64,000 nt of DNA. It comes from Clavelina lepadiformis. Its lineage: Eukaryota > Chordata > Ascidiacea > Aplousobranchia > Clavelinidae. The stretch is from NCBI RefSeq assembly GCF_947623445.1, contig NC_135242.1:3720001-3784000 (forward strand). The letters are read 5' to 3'. Position 1 is the first letter of the stretch. The number at the start of each line of letters is the position of its first letter. The notes beneath the pieces were generated by a model. The model saw only the letters and a program-made list of their open reading frames with translations, had not been told where the DNA came from and did not search any database. The translations under genes were made by a program, and so were the position numbers. Shown one piece after another: positions 1 through 9,628 of this stretch.

Positions 1-1180
1 CTAGTGGCCGGTTTTAAGACAGTGGAAGCAAACCAGCCCGAGCATGGGCTCTTCGTCACGTAGTATTCGATCGTCTAAACGACCGGCAGCTGGTTAGTGC
101 GTGTATACCTCCGCAGCAGTAACAGGGACACGTCCCTGACTCGGGGCCTCTTTGACTAGGTTCGCGCTCCACATCGACTTTGGGCGTGGAAGGTGCCGAA
201 GACGAAGAGGTGGTAGACTAACAGCCAGGGCCTTTGCTCGCTTGACGATGTGGTGACGATTTTCTATAGATCGCTCTACCAAATATGGAGGTCATCACTT
301 AGTTCTGCTCTTCTATAATGGCGGCGAATGTGGCGTGGGTTTGAGCCGCCCTCTCACTCTGCACTGATCTTTTCACTCGTAGCGCAGCTCGTCGGGCATC
401 TTGCTGCAAACGGTCAACATGACATCTAGGAATCAACCGTGTTATACTGTGGTAACGGTTCTATGCATATACGGCACTTTTCTTATACCATCGTTGTCTA
501 AGTGCTTCACCCTTAGGCTTGCCTTACGTTGTTTCTCGCAGTTTCTCGAGATAACGTGAGGGTGCGCAAATTCTTGACATAGCAACGCGCATGAAGTACA
601 TTTGTGGGAAAGCGAAGCCGGAGCTCTGAACTAGCTGGCCGCATTCGTAAGCTTCAAAAGACTAATCTAGAGCTGACGCATAGATAATGTCCCTGCCAGT
701 GGTAGAGATTTGCCTAGAAATGCATGGAAATTCTAAATCTTTCAGCTGGATCTCGGACAATGCTTCGCACGCGAGAGCTGACGGCGATGTCAGAGGCTTC
801 AACCTTTCACTTGGCTTCATCGAGCTGAAGTAGCTAAGAAGTTTCTTGTGTTGCTTGCTGGAGGTAATACTGGTAGTCGCGCTGAGTTGTGTACAGTGTG
901 AAAGGCAAGCAGACGTCGTGCCATCCATACGTTCGTTGAGTGATTCGAACCAAGAGTTTACTTGCTCTGTAAGTGCTGTACTTGCTCTCACTCTGTGGCC
1001 CTTTAAGCAATCTTCTTAAGTGCAATCAGCTTTTTCCAAAGGGTAAAGAGGTAAGACAGCTGCTCATATACCTCAGTAACTTCGGGCAATAAACTCCGGA
1101 GAACCATCCGTTTAACCATAAAAAATTCGGCTCGAGTGTAAATTTTTTGGAGATGCTCATTAAAGATGAGAACGTAGTGA
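1..1180. other. Unassigned, probably degenerate repeat-derived DNA
   Basis: No gene is recognised here. Several short open frames occur on the minus strand, the longest at 662-991 (109 codons), but they are interrupted, overlap in different frames and match no family I can name. The stretch is more GC-rich than the rest of the window and adjoins the minisatellite and LINE region, so decayed transposon sequence is the likeliest origin. A vague resemblance of the 662-991 product to the C-terminal part of P-element/THAP9 transposases is too weak to use. Confidence 0.35.
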
Positions 1181-1182
1181 AA

Positions 1183-1647
1183 CTGCCTCTACGGCAGGGG
1201 CGACGATACATTTTATCGCCCAACAAACGAAGCTATATTCACAAGCCGGAAATCCAACAGCCTCAATGGCAAAAAGACAGTAACTTTCCATCGCCAAAAG
1301 ACAAAACTATATACAGAGGCCAGATTCCAACTAACCCGGGAAGTGACGGGAAGTGTCGCCATGCGGGCGAACAATAGACCGGATTCAACTACCTCCAAGG
1401 TAGAGTTGACGTAAATTATGGTCAAACAGGTGAAACAATAAACACAGGTCCGAATTAAACTTGTTTCACGGCAGGTTTGTCGGTACCTATCTATTGCCAA
1501 ATGGGACAAACAATGTACATAGGCCGGAAACCAATTGCTTTCACGTCAAAATGACGGTACCTATCTATCGCCAAACGGTTGAAACAATGTGCACAGAATC
1601 CAACCGCCCCCACAGCAAAATGACCGTAACTATATATTGCCAAACGG
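1183..1647. repeat. Minisatellite block 1, ~76-bp unit
   Basis: Degenerate tandem units run through this stretch. Each contains GCCGGAAATCCAACTGC, then a CTGCC-spacer-GGCAG inverted repeat, then TTGACGGTACCTATCTATCGCC and a CAAACGGG(T/C)GAAACAATGTACACAGG linker. Spacing between equivalent points is about 72-82 bp. The two inverted repeats in each unit could form small hairpins. The block ends at the GCCAAACGG point (1639-1647) where the LINE fragment begins. The short minus-strand frames seen here are by-products of the repeat and not genes. Confidence 0.85.
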
Positions 1648-3022
1648 TTCCCGCCCGCCCTGAAGTCCTGGTTAAAAGACTTCCTTTCCTGCTGCATGTG
1701 CCACCTGCGTATCTCTAAAATCTGGAGAAGAACCCTTGTGGTTGCAGTCCCTAAGCCGAAGAAGCCTCCAGGGGATCCAAAGAGCTACCGCCCCATCTCC
1801 CTACTCTGCATCCCCTTCAAGATCCTCGAAAGACTCATCTACGCCCGAGTCGAACCGATGATAGACCCACAGCTCCACCGGGAACAAGCTGGCTTCCGAC
1901 ACGGAAGATCAACCGTAGACCAGGTCACACTTATGACCCAAAACATCGAGCACAGCTTCTCAGCTAAGAAGAAGGCCGGCGCCGTGTTTGTTGATCTCTC
2001 GGCTGCCTACGACACCGTGTGGCACAACGGTCTTACCTGCAAGCTACTCCGTCTACTTCCTGACAGGCACATGGTCCACATGATTACGGAACTCGTACAA
2101 AATCGTAATTTCACCCTCACCACCGGCAGCGGCCCACGAAGTAGAATACGCCGACTCAGAAACGGCGTCCCACAGGGCTCCGTCTTGGTTCCCCTCCTGT
2201 ACAACATATACACCTACGACCTGCCCACCACCACCCCCAGGAAGTGTACCTATGCAGATGACCTGGCACTCCTGCATTCTGGCGGAGACTGGCAGTCGAT
2301 GGAGAGGTATCTTAGCCAAGACATGCAAACACTAACTGCATATCTCCAGAAATGGAAGCTGCAGCTCAGCAAGGCAAAGACAGTGTCGGCGGCCTTCCAC
2401 CTTAACAACAAGGAAGAACAGCGTGAGATAAGCATCAGTATTGATGGGGAACACCTGCCCTACAGCGCCGAGCCTACCTACCTCGGCGTGACCTTGGACA
2501 GGGCACTCACGTATCGTCGACACTTGAAGTCACTGCGCAATAAACTAACTGCGCGCGTCGCGACTGAAATCTAGACACCCCTTTGTGCCAGCCGCACAAC
2601 AGCTACTCAGTAGCGCAGAACACCTAGGACTAAGTGCGGCGCACTGGACGATCCACATGTGGAGCACGAAGTGGCAAAACAACACCTCCAGACTCTGTGA
2701 CTTCATAGCCGACGCCGACCCAAACCCATCAGGAATGTCCCTCGCAAGAGCTGCTTGGGTCAGGCTCAACCGCCTGCGCACCGGCGTCGGACGTTTTCGC
2801 TTAGATATGCACAAATGGGAACTGGCTCCCCCATCCGGATGCGAGTGTGGTGCCACAGAGCATACAGCAGACTACGTCATCAATGACTGCCCAATCCATC
2901 GGCCCCCACATGGTGTGCGTGGTCTGAAAAGATTGGAGGAAGATACAATCACATGGCTGATGACCTCATGCCCGGAAATCTAGTCTGGAAGTGGAAAGAA
3001 GAAACGCTCAAACGACGAAGAA
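1648..3022 (+). mobile_element. 5'-truncated, internally deleted LINE (non-LTR retrotransposon) fragment
   Basis: An open frame running from 1648 to 2574 encodes reverse transcriptase without a start codon. Visible motifs are SYRPISLL, the REQAGFRHGRSTVDQV block, VFVDLSAAYDTVW, NGVPQGSVL and the catalytic TYADDLALL. After a stop at 2572-2574 a second frame (to 2983) carries the C-terminal part, ending in a CECGATEHTADYVINDC zinc-knuckle-like motif. About 100 residues expected between the two parts are missing, so the copy has an internal deletion and a frame change. The 3' end is a short UTR with a GAAGAA-type tail (3012-3022). The 9-mer GCCAAACGG lies at both borders (1639-1647 and 3023-3031), either as a target-site duplication or because both sides belong to the minisatellite unit. 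The best guess is the Jockey/I group. It is a dead copy. Confidence 0.88.
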
Positions 3023-3031
3023 GCCAAACGG

Positions 3032-3224
3032 GCGAAACAATATGTGTGGTGACATTCCTTTGTTTTCTGTTTCTGCTGCTGTCAGCTGCTTAATGCTGTG
3101 AGTATCTATATAAATGTTATATAGTTTACGGTCACGTCTTACGTAACTAATTATATTTTAGGACTAGCAATTCTGTTTTAATAAAGCCTTAGTTACTTTT
3201 GATTTTATATCTGAGTTCAAAGGT
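3032..3224. other. Unique spacer between LINE copy and second minisatellite block
   Basis: The minisatellite unit resumes directly after the LINE (GGCGAAACAATATG), then gives way to about 180 bp of AT-rich single-copy sequence with an AATAAA at about 3180. No reading frame is recognised. Confidence 0.5.
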
Positions 3225-4140
3225 CATGACAATACACCGGCTGGATTTCAACTGCGTCCACGGCAGAGATGACGGCACCCAACTACCGCCAAACGGGTTT
3301 AAAAATAGACACAAGCCGGATTTAACTGCCCCTACGCCAGAGTTGACGAGAAGTGTCGCCATGCGGGCCAACAATAGACCGGATTCAACTGCCTCCAAGG
3401 CAGAGTTGACGTAACTTACGGTCAAACAGGAGAAACACTGTAAACGGGCCTCTACGACAAGGTTGAAGGTACCTGTCGCACAACAAACACAGGCCCGAAT
3501 TAAGCTTCTTCCACGGCAGGGTTGTCGGTACCTGTGTATCGCCAAACAGGCGTAACAATGTACAAGGCCGGAAATCCAACTGCTTCAACGGCAGGGTTGA
3601 CGGTACCCATCGCAAAACTGGAGAAACAATATACACAGGCCGGAGTCTAACTTTTTTTGTGGCAAGGGATGACGGTACCTATCTATCGCCGAACAGGAAA
3701 AACAATGTAGATATTAGCCGGAATCCAACTACTTTCGCGAAAAAATGACGGCAACTCTATAACGCCAAACGAACGAAACAATGTATACACAGGTCGGAAT
3801 TCAACTGCTTCAACGGCAGTTTTGACTTGACCTATCCATCGCCGAACGGATGAAACAATGTACACACAGGCCGGAAATCTAACTGCCTCCACGGCAGTGT
3901 TGACGGTAACTATTTACCGTCAAACGGGCGAACCAAGGTGAACAGAGTGAACAGGAATCCAACTAACTCTGCGTCAAAATGACGGTACCTGTCTATCGCC
4001 AAACTGGGGAAACAACATACACAGGCTGGAATTTAACTGCCAAACTGGTGACAGCAACAAATTTACACCGGCAGGATTTCTACTGCCTTTGCAGCAGTGT
4101 CAACAGTACCTGTCTTTTGCCAAATATGTGAAACAATATA
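3225..4140. repeat. Minisatellite block 2, ~76-bp unit, about 12 units
   Basis: Same unit family as block 1, with about twelve degenerate copies. The best-preserved units lie between about 3560 and 3920. The units at about 3328-3540 reproduce the variant order seen at about 1340-1490: a unit with AAGTGTCGCCATGCGGGC, then CCAAGGCAGAGTTGACGTAA, then CCGAATTAAGCTTCTTCCACGG. Block 2 has one extra partial unit in the middle. This shared order points to duplication of a multi-unit stretch. Confidence 0.87.
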
Positions 4141-5044
4141 CACCACCGAATCCATTTGCCTCCCCAGCACGAATACTGATGCAAAAAAATACAGTAGAAC
4201 ATAACAACGACATTAATTTCCATGTCAATACTAAAAAGGCAGCTGGAGTAAGGAGTCTGCAGAACAGTGTTACCACTTGAAGATTTTCGCTTGCCAACAA
4301 GGCAATTAGGTTTAATTAAAGTCGAAGACAAAGTAGTTTTTCAAAAAATTTTCTAAACCGAAAAAAAGCACTATTTAAAAACTGTGTAATATCCGCCGGT
4401 CGTTAACGACGGCTAGGGCCCTAGGCGGACCGTACAATACCATTCACCACGATTCGCTCACGCGTTCCTGAATTTGACCGTTTCGTTTGCTGTAACAAGC
4501 CGATTGAAAAAAGGAATATGTTTTCCACGGTCGAAGAAACACTGTCAAACCAAAAACGGTTTTCAAATACTGGTTTCTCCAGCCGTAACAAAATGCAACT
4601 TGTTCGGGTCGACTTCAAACACAAAACTGATTAATTACATTTGCGTCATTAATCAACGGAGGAGGCGCACACGCGGCGCCTTTAAAAGGGAAGTGACCAA
4701 AAACATTTTACAAAGCGCAGAACACACATATAGTCACACAAGAACGGGGCGGATAGAACTTTACAATTAGAATCTTAGGCTTTATTGCACGAGAATAAAA
4801 GGGAAAATATAAAATACAATCTTTCCTTAGTGACCGGTTGCTTTGTTTACAATTATTTTTAGTCGATTTTTTGCTGCATTTTTTTCGAACGCATCATGCT
4901 GTAGTTAGCAGAGAAATTTGCGGTGAAACAGCATTTAAGCCTTTCGTCCGTTTCTTCACACTACGGAAGGACATTTGTTGTGAAAAATCTTTTAGTTTGT
5001 GATACCAGAAGCGCAGGAACACCAGCTACAGATCACTTTTTCAA
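4141..5044. other. Intergenic stretch with a compound palindrome
   Basis: No gene is recognised. The only clear structure is the compound palindrome at 4392-4429, listed separately. The rest is AT-rich and leads into the 5' region of the first RING gene. Confidence 0.5.
4392..4429. repeat. Compound palindrome: two 12-bp perfect palindromes inside a 6-bp outer stem
   Basis: TCCGCC (4392-4397) pairs with GGCGGA (4424-4429). Between them sit GTCGTTAACGAC (4399-4410) and CTAGGGCCCTAG (4413-4424), each perfectly self-complementary. Folded, this is a three-way junction. The function is unknown; it could be a protein-binding cluster or the relic of a hairpin-ended element. Confidence 0.8.
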
Positions 5045-6633
5045 ATGGCTTCGTCACAAACCGCTGAACCAGATGTTAATTGCGTGATATGCTTAGAAGT
5101 TCTTAAACCGACCGTCCGACGGTTTCCTTGCTTCCACAACGCCTGCCAGGATTGCTTAAAGGAATATCTCAAATCGAACACCCATGATCCAAAGTAACTA
5201 AAGAATTCGCTTGTCGTTTCTAGTTATCTATTATTATCATTATGTTATAAAATCGCGCGATCACAGCCGCTTTAGTAAGCGGGATCTTACTTTGTACCTC
5301 AGCTCACAGCATAATAAGTAGATTTTGTAAAAGTATATCCCAAAACCGAAATGAAATCCTTTACCTATATTTATTAAAAATGTAAGTTGGTTCTACTAAT
5401 TTTTACATGCAGTACAGTGCAGTGCAGTGCAGTACTTGCAGTATTATATGCATTAATAGACGAAACTAATTGCGAATAGTGACGATTACGTACTGATCCA
5501 GTAATCAAGGAACCGGTTACCATTTTACAAACAGGTAACGGAAAGTTTTTTACAAATCTGGTAATTGCTCAGGTGTCCAAAGTGCCAGGAAAGTATCAAT
5601 ATGGGCGAAGGTGGGGTCGATTCGTTGGCTCTCAATCGATTTTTACAAGTGTACATTGAGAAGGTAAACGTATTTTTACTCTTATAACGTGATTTTGAAG
5701 CTTGTTTTTTAACAGACATCTAGAAATCACTTTCACAAAGTTTCTACTTCTATTGTACTGTTCTACTCTTATACTCTTCAATTTTACAATTTGCAGTACG
5801 TGACTGGTCCTTTGCAGTGCCTGACTGGTCCTTTGGAATATAGCGTCGCAGAATCTACCCGCAGTAGCGATCTGTCTGAGAGTACGCGTAAGTTTAATTG
5901 TGTTTGAAAATATCTAGCTTCATACTAAGACAAGTTCTTTTTGATGTGAAGACATGATATCGATGATTTGCAGTCGGTCCATTTTTGCAAGTTTAAATTA
6001 GCAGTTTGTGTTCTGACGAACACTTCAACTTTAAAGCTTAAAGTTTAAACGGTAATGAACAATTAAAACTCGACGCCTAATCTCAATTACTTTTATTTAG
6101 ATCTTGTATCTGGAACCAGACGCTAATAACCTTACACATACTTGTAAAAATCTTATATACTTCATAAATTTTCAAATAGTCCGTTCAATGATGGTATTAC
6201 AAATTTCATCCCTTCTCGTGCGAGATCATGACTGCTGTGCTGTAGTTGTGGGGATGAAGTGAAGTTAGATTAAAACAACTGAGTACTGCACCTAAATAAT
6301 CCAATTCACTTTTTTGCAAACGTTAAGTTTCCTGCAGCCATCTTTAACATATTTCAATTCAGTTGGCATCAGTAGTTTCTCTACATTAAGATACATTTAA
6401 TAAAATATACATAAACGAAGTCTACCAACACCAAGTTAAAAACTATTCCACTTTTATTTTGTGTCTTGATTTATGTAGTACCTGCTGATAGTCGAATCAG
6501 ATCTGGACTCAGCAGAAGAGCTTTAAGTCTAGAAATGTTGACAAGAATATACGACGCGGGAGAACGAGCAAAAAATGCTGCGGAAGATGTTCAGAAGCTT
6601 GCCTTGGAAATGAAAGCTTCTCTTGAGACTTAA
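5045..6633 (+). CDS. RING-only (TRIM-like) probable E3 ubiquitin ligase, 161 aa, 4 exons
   Basis: Exons 5045-5193, 5573-5663, 5797-5887 and 6479-6633 join in frame, with GT-AG introns and a stop at 6631-6633. The N-terminus is a complete C3HC4 RING: C13, C16, C29, H31, C34, C37, C51, C54. It is split by a phase-2 intron just before CPKC, so no single open frame shows the whole domain. After the RING come a linker with a duplicated (V/L)TGPL motif and a basic/acidic amphipathic helix (AKNAAEDVQKLALEMKASLE). There is no B-box, long coiled coil or SPRY domain, so it is shorter than TRIM proteins. RING-HC proteins usually recruit E2 enzymes; the substrate is unknown. The intron positions, the 91-nt second exon and the C-terminal helix match the next gene, so the two are tandem duplicates. 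AATAAA signals lie at 6841-6851. Confidence 0.86.
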
Positions 6634-8029
6634 ATCAAAAAGGCTGAGAAAGCTGAAATACTTTTAAGTAGAAGGTTATCGCATAGCAATTTTCTTTCAC
6701 TCGTTTTTTATTGTCAAAGATATATTTTGGTTCGTAAATGTGTTTACTTTAAGAAATGGAATATACCTTGTTGGTTTATACGTAAGTTATCACTTGTGAA
6801 ACTATTTGGCTTCAAAACCGCTTGTGCATCTCGAGATAAAAATAAAATAAAACTCACAAGTAGCGTCTGACTAGCCTTGAAACGAATCAGGAATATATGG
6901 TGAGTTATCACCACTGAGAACCTAGTCTTGTCACACTTGTTTGATAGTAATCGAATGAGGGCGCTAACCGATACAGGCTTTAGAATTAGACTTTTAAGAA
7001 GAATACACAGTTAACGTTACTATAGGTAAATGGAAATTTGTAGCCGTCTAAATGTTAAAACCTTTCTTCCAATTGGGAGGCCCCAACTATGATGGGGTGC
7101 TCAAACCACCAAAATACCCCAGGAAAGAATTGCAAAAGCAATAACATAAAAGTAACATGCACAACCGTAACATACCATCGAGTCGATAAAGAAGCAGTTG
7201 ATACATGTGCATCACTGCTCTGGCCACATCAAGGGAAGGTATTTTTTAATCCAAAATGGCTTGTGGAGGAAAACCGAGGATTGTTTTAGAGAGTTCGCAA
7301 AGAGCTGCTTTCTTACGAGGTTATGCGGCTCTACAATAATGTAGGATACAATGATACATTATGTTGATGCAGATAAAGGATTAAGTGTAAAACACAAGGA
7401 AAATATTGAAAACGATTGTATAAGCTGCTTTTGCTATAGTACTACAGAAAAACTACAGTAAATACAAACTCCTATACTTAGTGAGAACGGGAACGCATTG
7501 GACAAAATAATGACAAAATAATTTTATAACAATGCCGCCTTAAGCAAAATATTCGCCTTAATGAAGACATCTCTTGATGTTTTTGGTTTTCTATTAATTG
7601 TTATTGCTATTATATTCTTTTGTGTTTACATCTTTTACGCCAATACCATTCTCTTTCAGATGAAACAGTAGAAAAACGTGACGGATGTTTTATTTATCTT
7701 TTGTCATCCAATCGCATTAATTGGAATAGCCTACTGCACGTTTCCGCATATAAAAATCCGCAAACTACATTCCAGCATTTACGAACAGAGATTTATTAGA
7801 TTTCTATAAACTTGAATTGCATTAATTTTCTAACGCAACGTTTTTTCAAACGCATCTTTAATCTCAGTAGTATACGGGGAGGGGGGGGGGGAAGAGCATT
7901 CGAAGAGAAAAACGTTCATTTCTTGATTTGTAACCTTGCAGAAGGATAAAAAAATCAGTTAAAAAAATTTAACAATTTAGTTATAAAAGTTGTGGGGAGC
8001 AATATTTAGGTCTACGTGTAGAACTTAGA
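6634..8029. other. Intergenic region between the two RING genes
   Basis: It holds the probable 3' UTR of the upstream gene (poly(A) signals at 6841-6851) and the promoter region of the next. A G-rich run GGGGA followed by eleven G lies at 7876-7891. A 66-codon frame at 7089-7289 has no recognisable product and no supporting context. Confidence 0.45.
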
Positions 8030-9305
8030 ATGGTTTTCGGCGAACAAGAAGATTTGGCGTGTGCGCTGTGTTCAAATATTCTCAATCCCCCTATTCTTCT
8101 ACTTTATTGCGACCATCACGTCTGCAGAAGTTGCTTAGAAGAATTTCTCGAATCAAACAGTAATGAACCCAAGTAAGTAAAAGAATATGCCGGCTGCTTA
8201 TAATGTTGGGCAAGTGCTAAAACAAGTTTGTTTTAAACCAAGAAACAATTAGCAATTGCGAGAAGAATTGAAATTAAAAATTTTGATGAACAGTAGCTTA
8301 AATTTTCCGAATGTAGATATGAGTAGGCCTTTTATGAAAAAGTTTTTCGTTTAATCTACGGTAACTACACAGATGTCCACGATGTCAGGAAAGCATTATT
8401 GTCAGCGCAGATGAAATCGACTCACTGCCCCGGATTCGCTTATTGGAAAATCACGTCATTACGGTAAATTCTTGTTGTTTTCTTGCGTATTTCAAGTTGA
8501 TTTGAAGTTTTGTCAATGGATTGTAAGTAAAACATTTTCTTTGCTACTTTTATTTATGGTTTCAGTTTCAATAGAAATTATTTCTTCTTGTAATGATCGT
8601 GTAAAAAGTATATTGCTGCGCAATGTAAAGTAAATAATAAAAAATATAGTAATGCTATATATTATAGCTATGTATAGTAGTACTATGTAGCATGTAAAAC
8701 AAGTTATTTCAAATACTGTAAACAGTAAATAATTGATTTATAGCGAATAATACACAACTATGTAGGCATTGCAAAAAGTAAAAGACGAGCAAGTTGTCAA
8801 TAGCGAAGAAGAAAATGTGGAGCTCGACAGCACAGGGAATACCAGCACCAGCAGCAGTTCATCTGATTTAGCCGGTATAAACTAAATATTTTTAACAAAA
8901 TTGAATTACTTCCCTCACCGAAAACCAACACACTTATCTAGATAGCAAACAATGTTGGTATAATGTAGATAAATCTTTTTATCTTACTCTACCTCGGTTC
9001 TACATTTTGAAAGCCGCAAGCTTGGGGAACTTTTTCCTCAATTTAGAAGATATTCCCTCTTTCGCCTTCTGAATGGATGGGTAAAAGGCACTATATAAAT
9101 ATTATTTTCATTTGTAGACTACCTTGAAAGCATCAACATCCAACCTGATGGAACAGACGAATTACAATCAAAGCTAGCGAGAGTGCGTGAAGCGCTCGAT
9201 CTTGCAAAAAGAGCTATCGAGGAAGTTGAAAAGTTTGCAGATGGCATGGAAGCATCTTTGAAGACATCTTTCGAAACTGCTGAGAAAGTTTTCCAAGAAG
9301 CATAA
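8030..9305 (+). CDS. RING-only (TRIM-like) probable E3 ubiquitin ligase, 176 aa, 4 exons
   Basis: Exons 8030-8172, 8373-8463, 8766-8874 and 9118-9305 join in frame and end in TAA at 9303-9305. The RING is C3HC4 with C11, C14, C27, H29, C32, C35, C49 and C52, split at the same phase-2 position as in the upstream gene. Exon 2 is 91 nt in both. A Ser/Thr/Asn-rich linker follows, then a helix (AKRAIEEVEKFADGMEASLK) clearly related to the neighbour's AKNAAEDVQKLALEMKASLE but extended by about 16 residues. No B-box or SPRY is present. The role is inferred as E2-binding ubiquitin ligase activity, with the C-terminal helix possibly for dimerisation. A poly(A) signal lies at 9498-9503. Identification as RING is firm; substrate and pathway are unknown. 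Confidence 0.88.
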
Positions 9306-9628
9306 TCATCACTTTCCTGCATGAACAAAATATATAAAACGTTTAATACAGTTCTAGTTATAATTACGCTGCCTTACAAAGGCTTAACTTGTGTTCGAAA
9401 TCTTACTACTTTCACTTTTCATCTTTATTGGTTCGAGTTGAGTTGGTGTTTAAAAAATTTAACAAACGAAGTTCTGGTTTCTCAGAAATAGTTCAATAAT
9501 AAATACATGAATATCTAAATAAAAACCCTACGTAGTCCAACAAAATCAAAGAGATCTTACTTGTTAAGTAAGTGTTAGACGTCTCCTTAGCCGTGAATCA
9601 AGCCTTTAGTATCCTTTCATTTAAGGAC

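Noticed and set aside
940-960. tRNA B-box-like GGTTCGAATC on the minus strand
   Set aside because: No A-box or cloverleaf upstream.
662-991. Possible P-element/THAP9 transposase C-terminus
   Set aside because: Resemblance limited to a short ALTEQVNSWFESLN-like stretch; surrounding frames are broken and no catalytic motif is visible.
3385-3892. Minus-strand frames with repeated RPVYIVSS-like text
   Set aside because: Translation of the minisatellite unit; no gene context.
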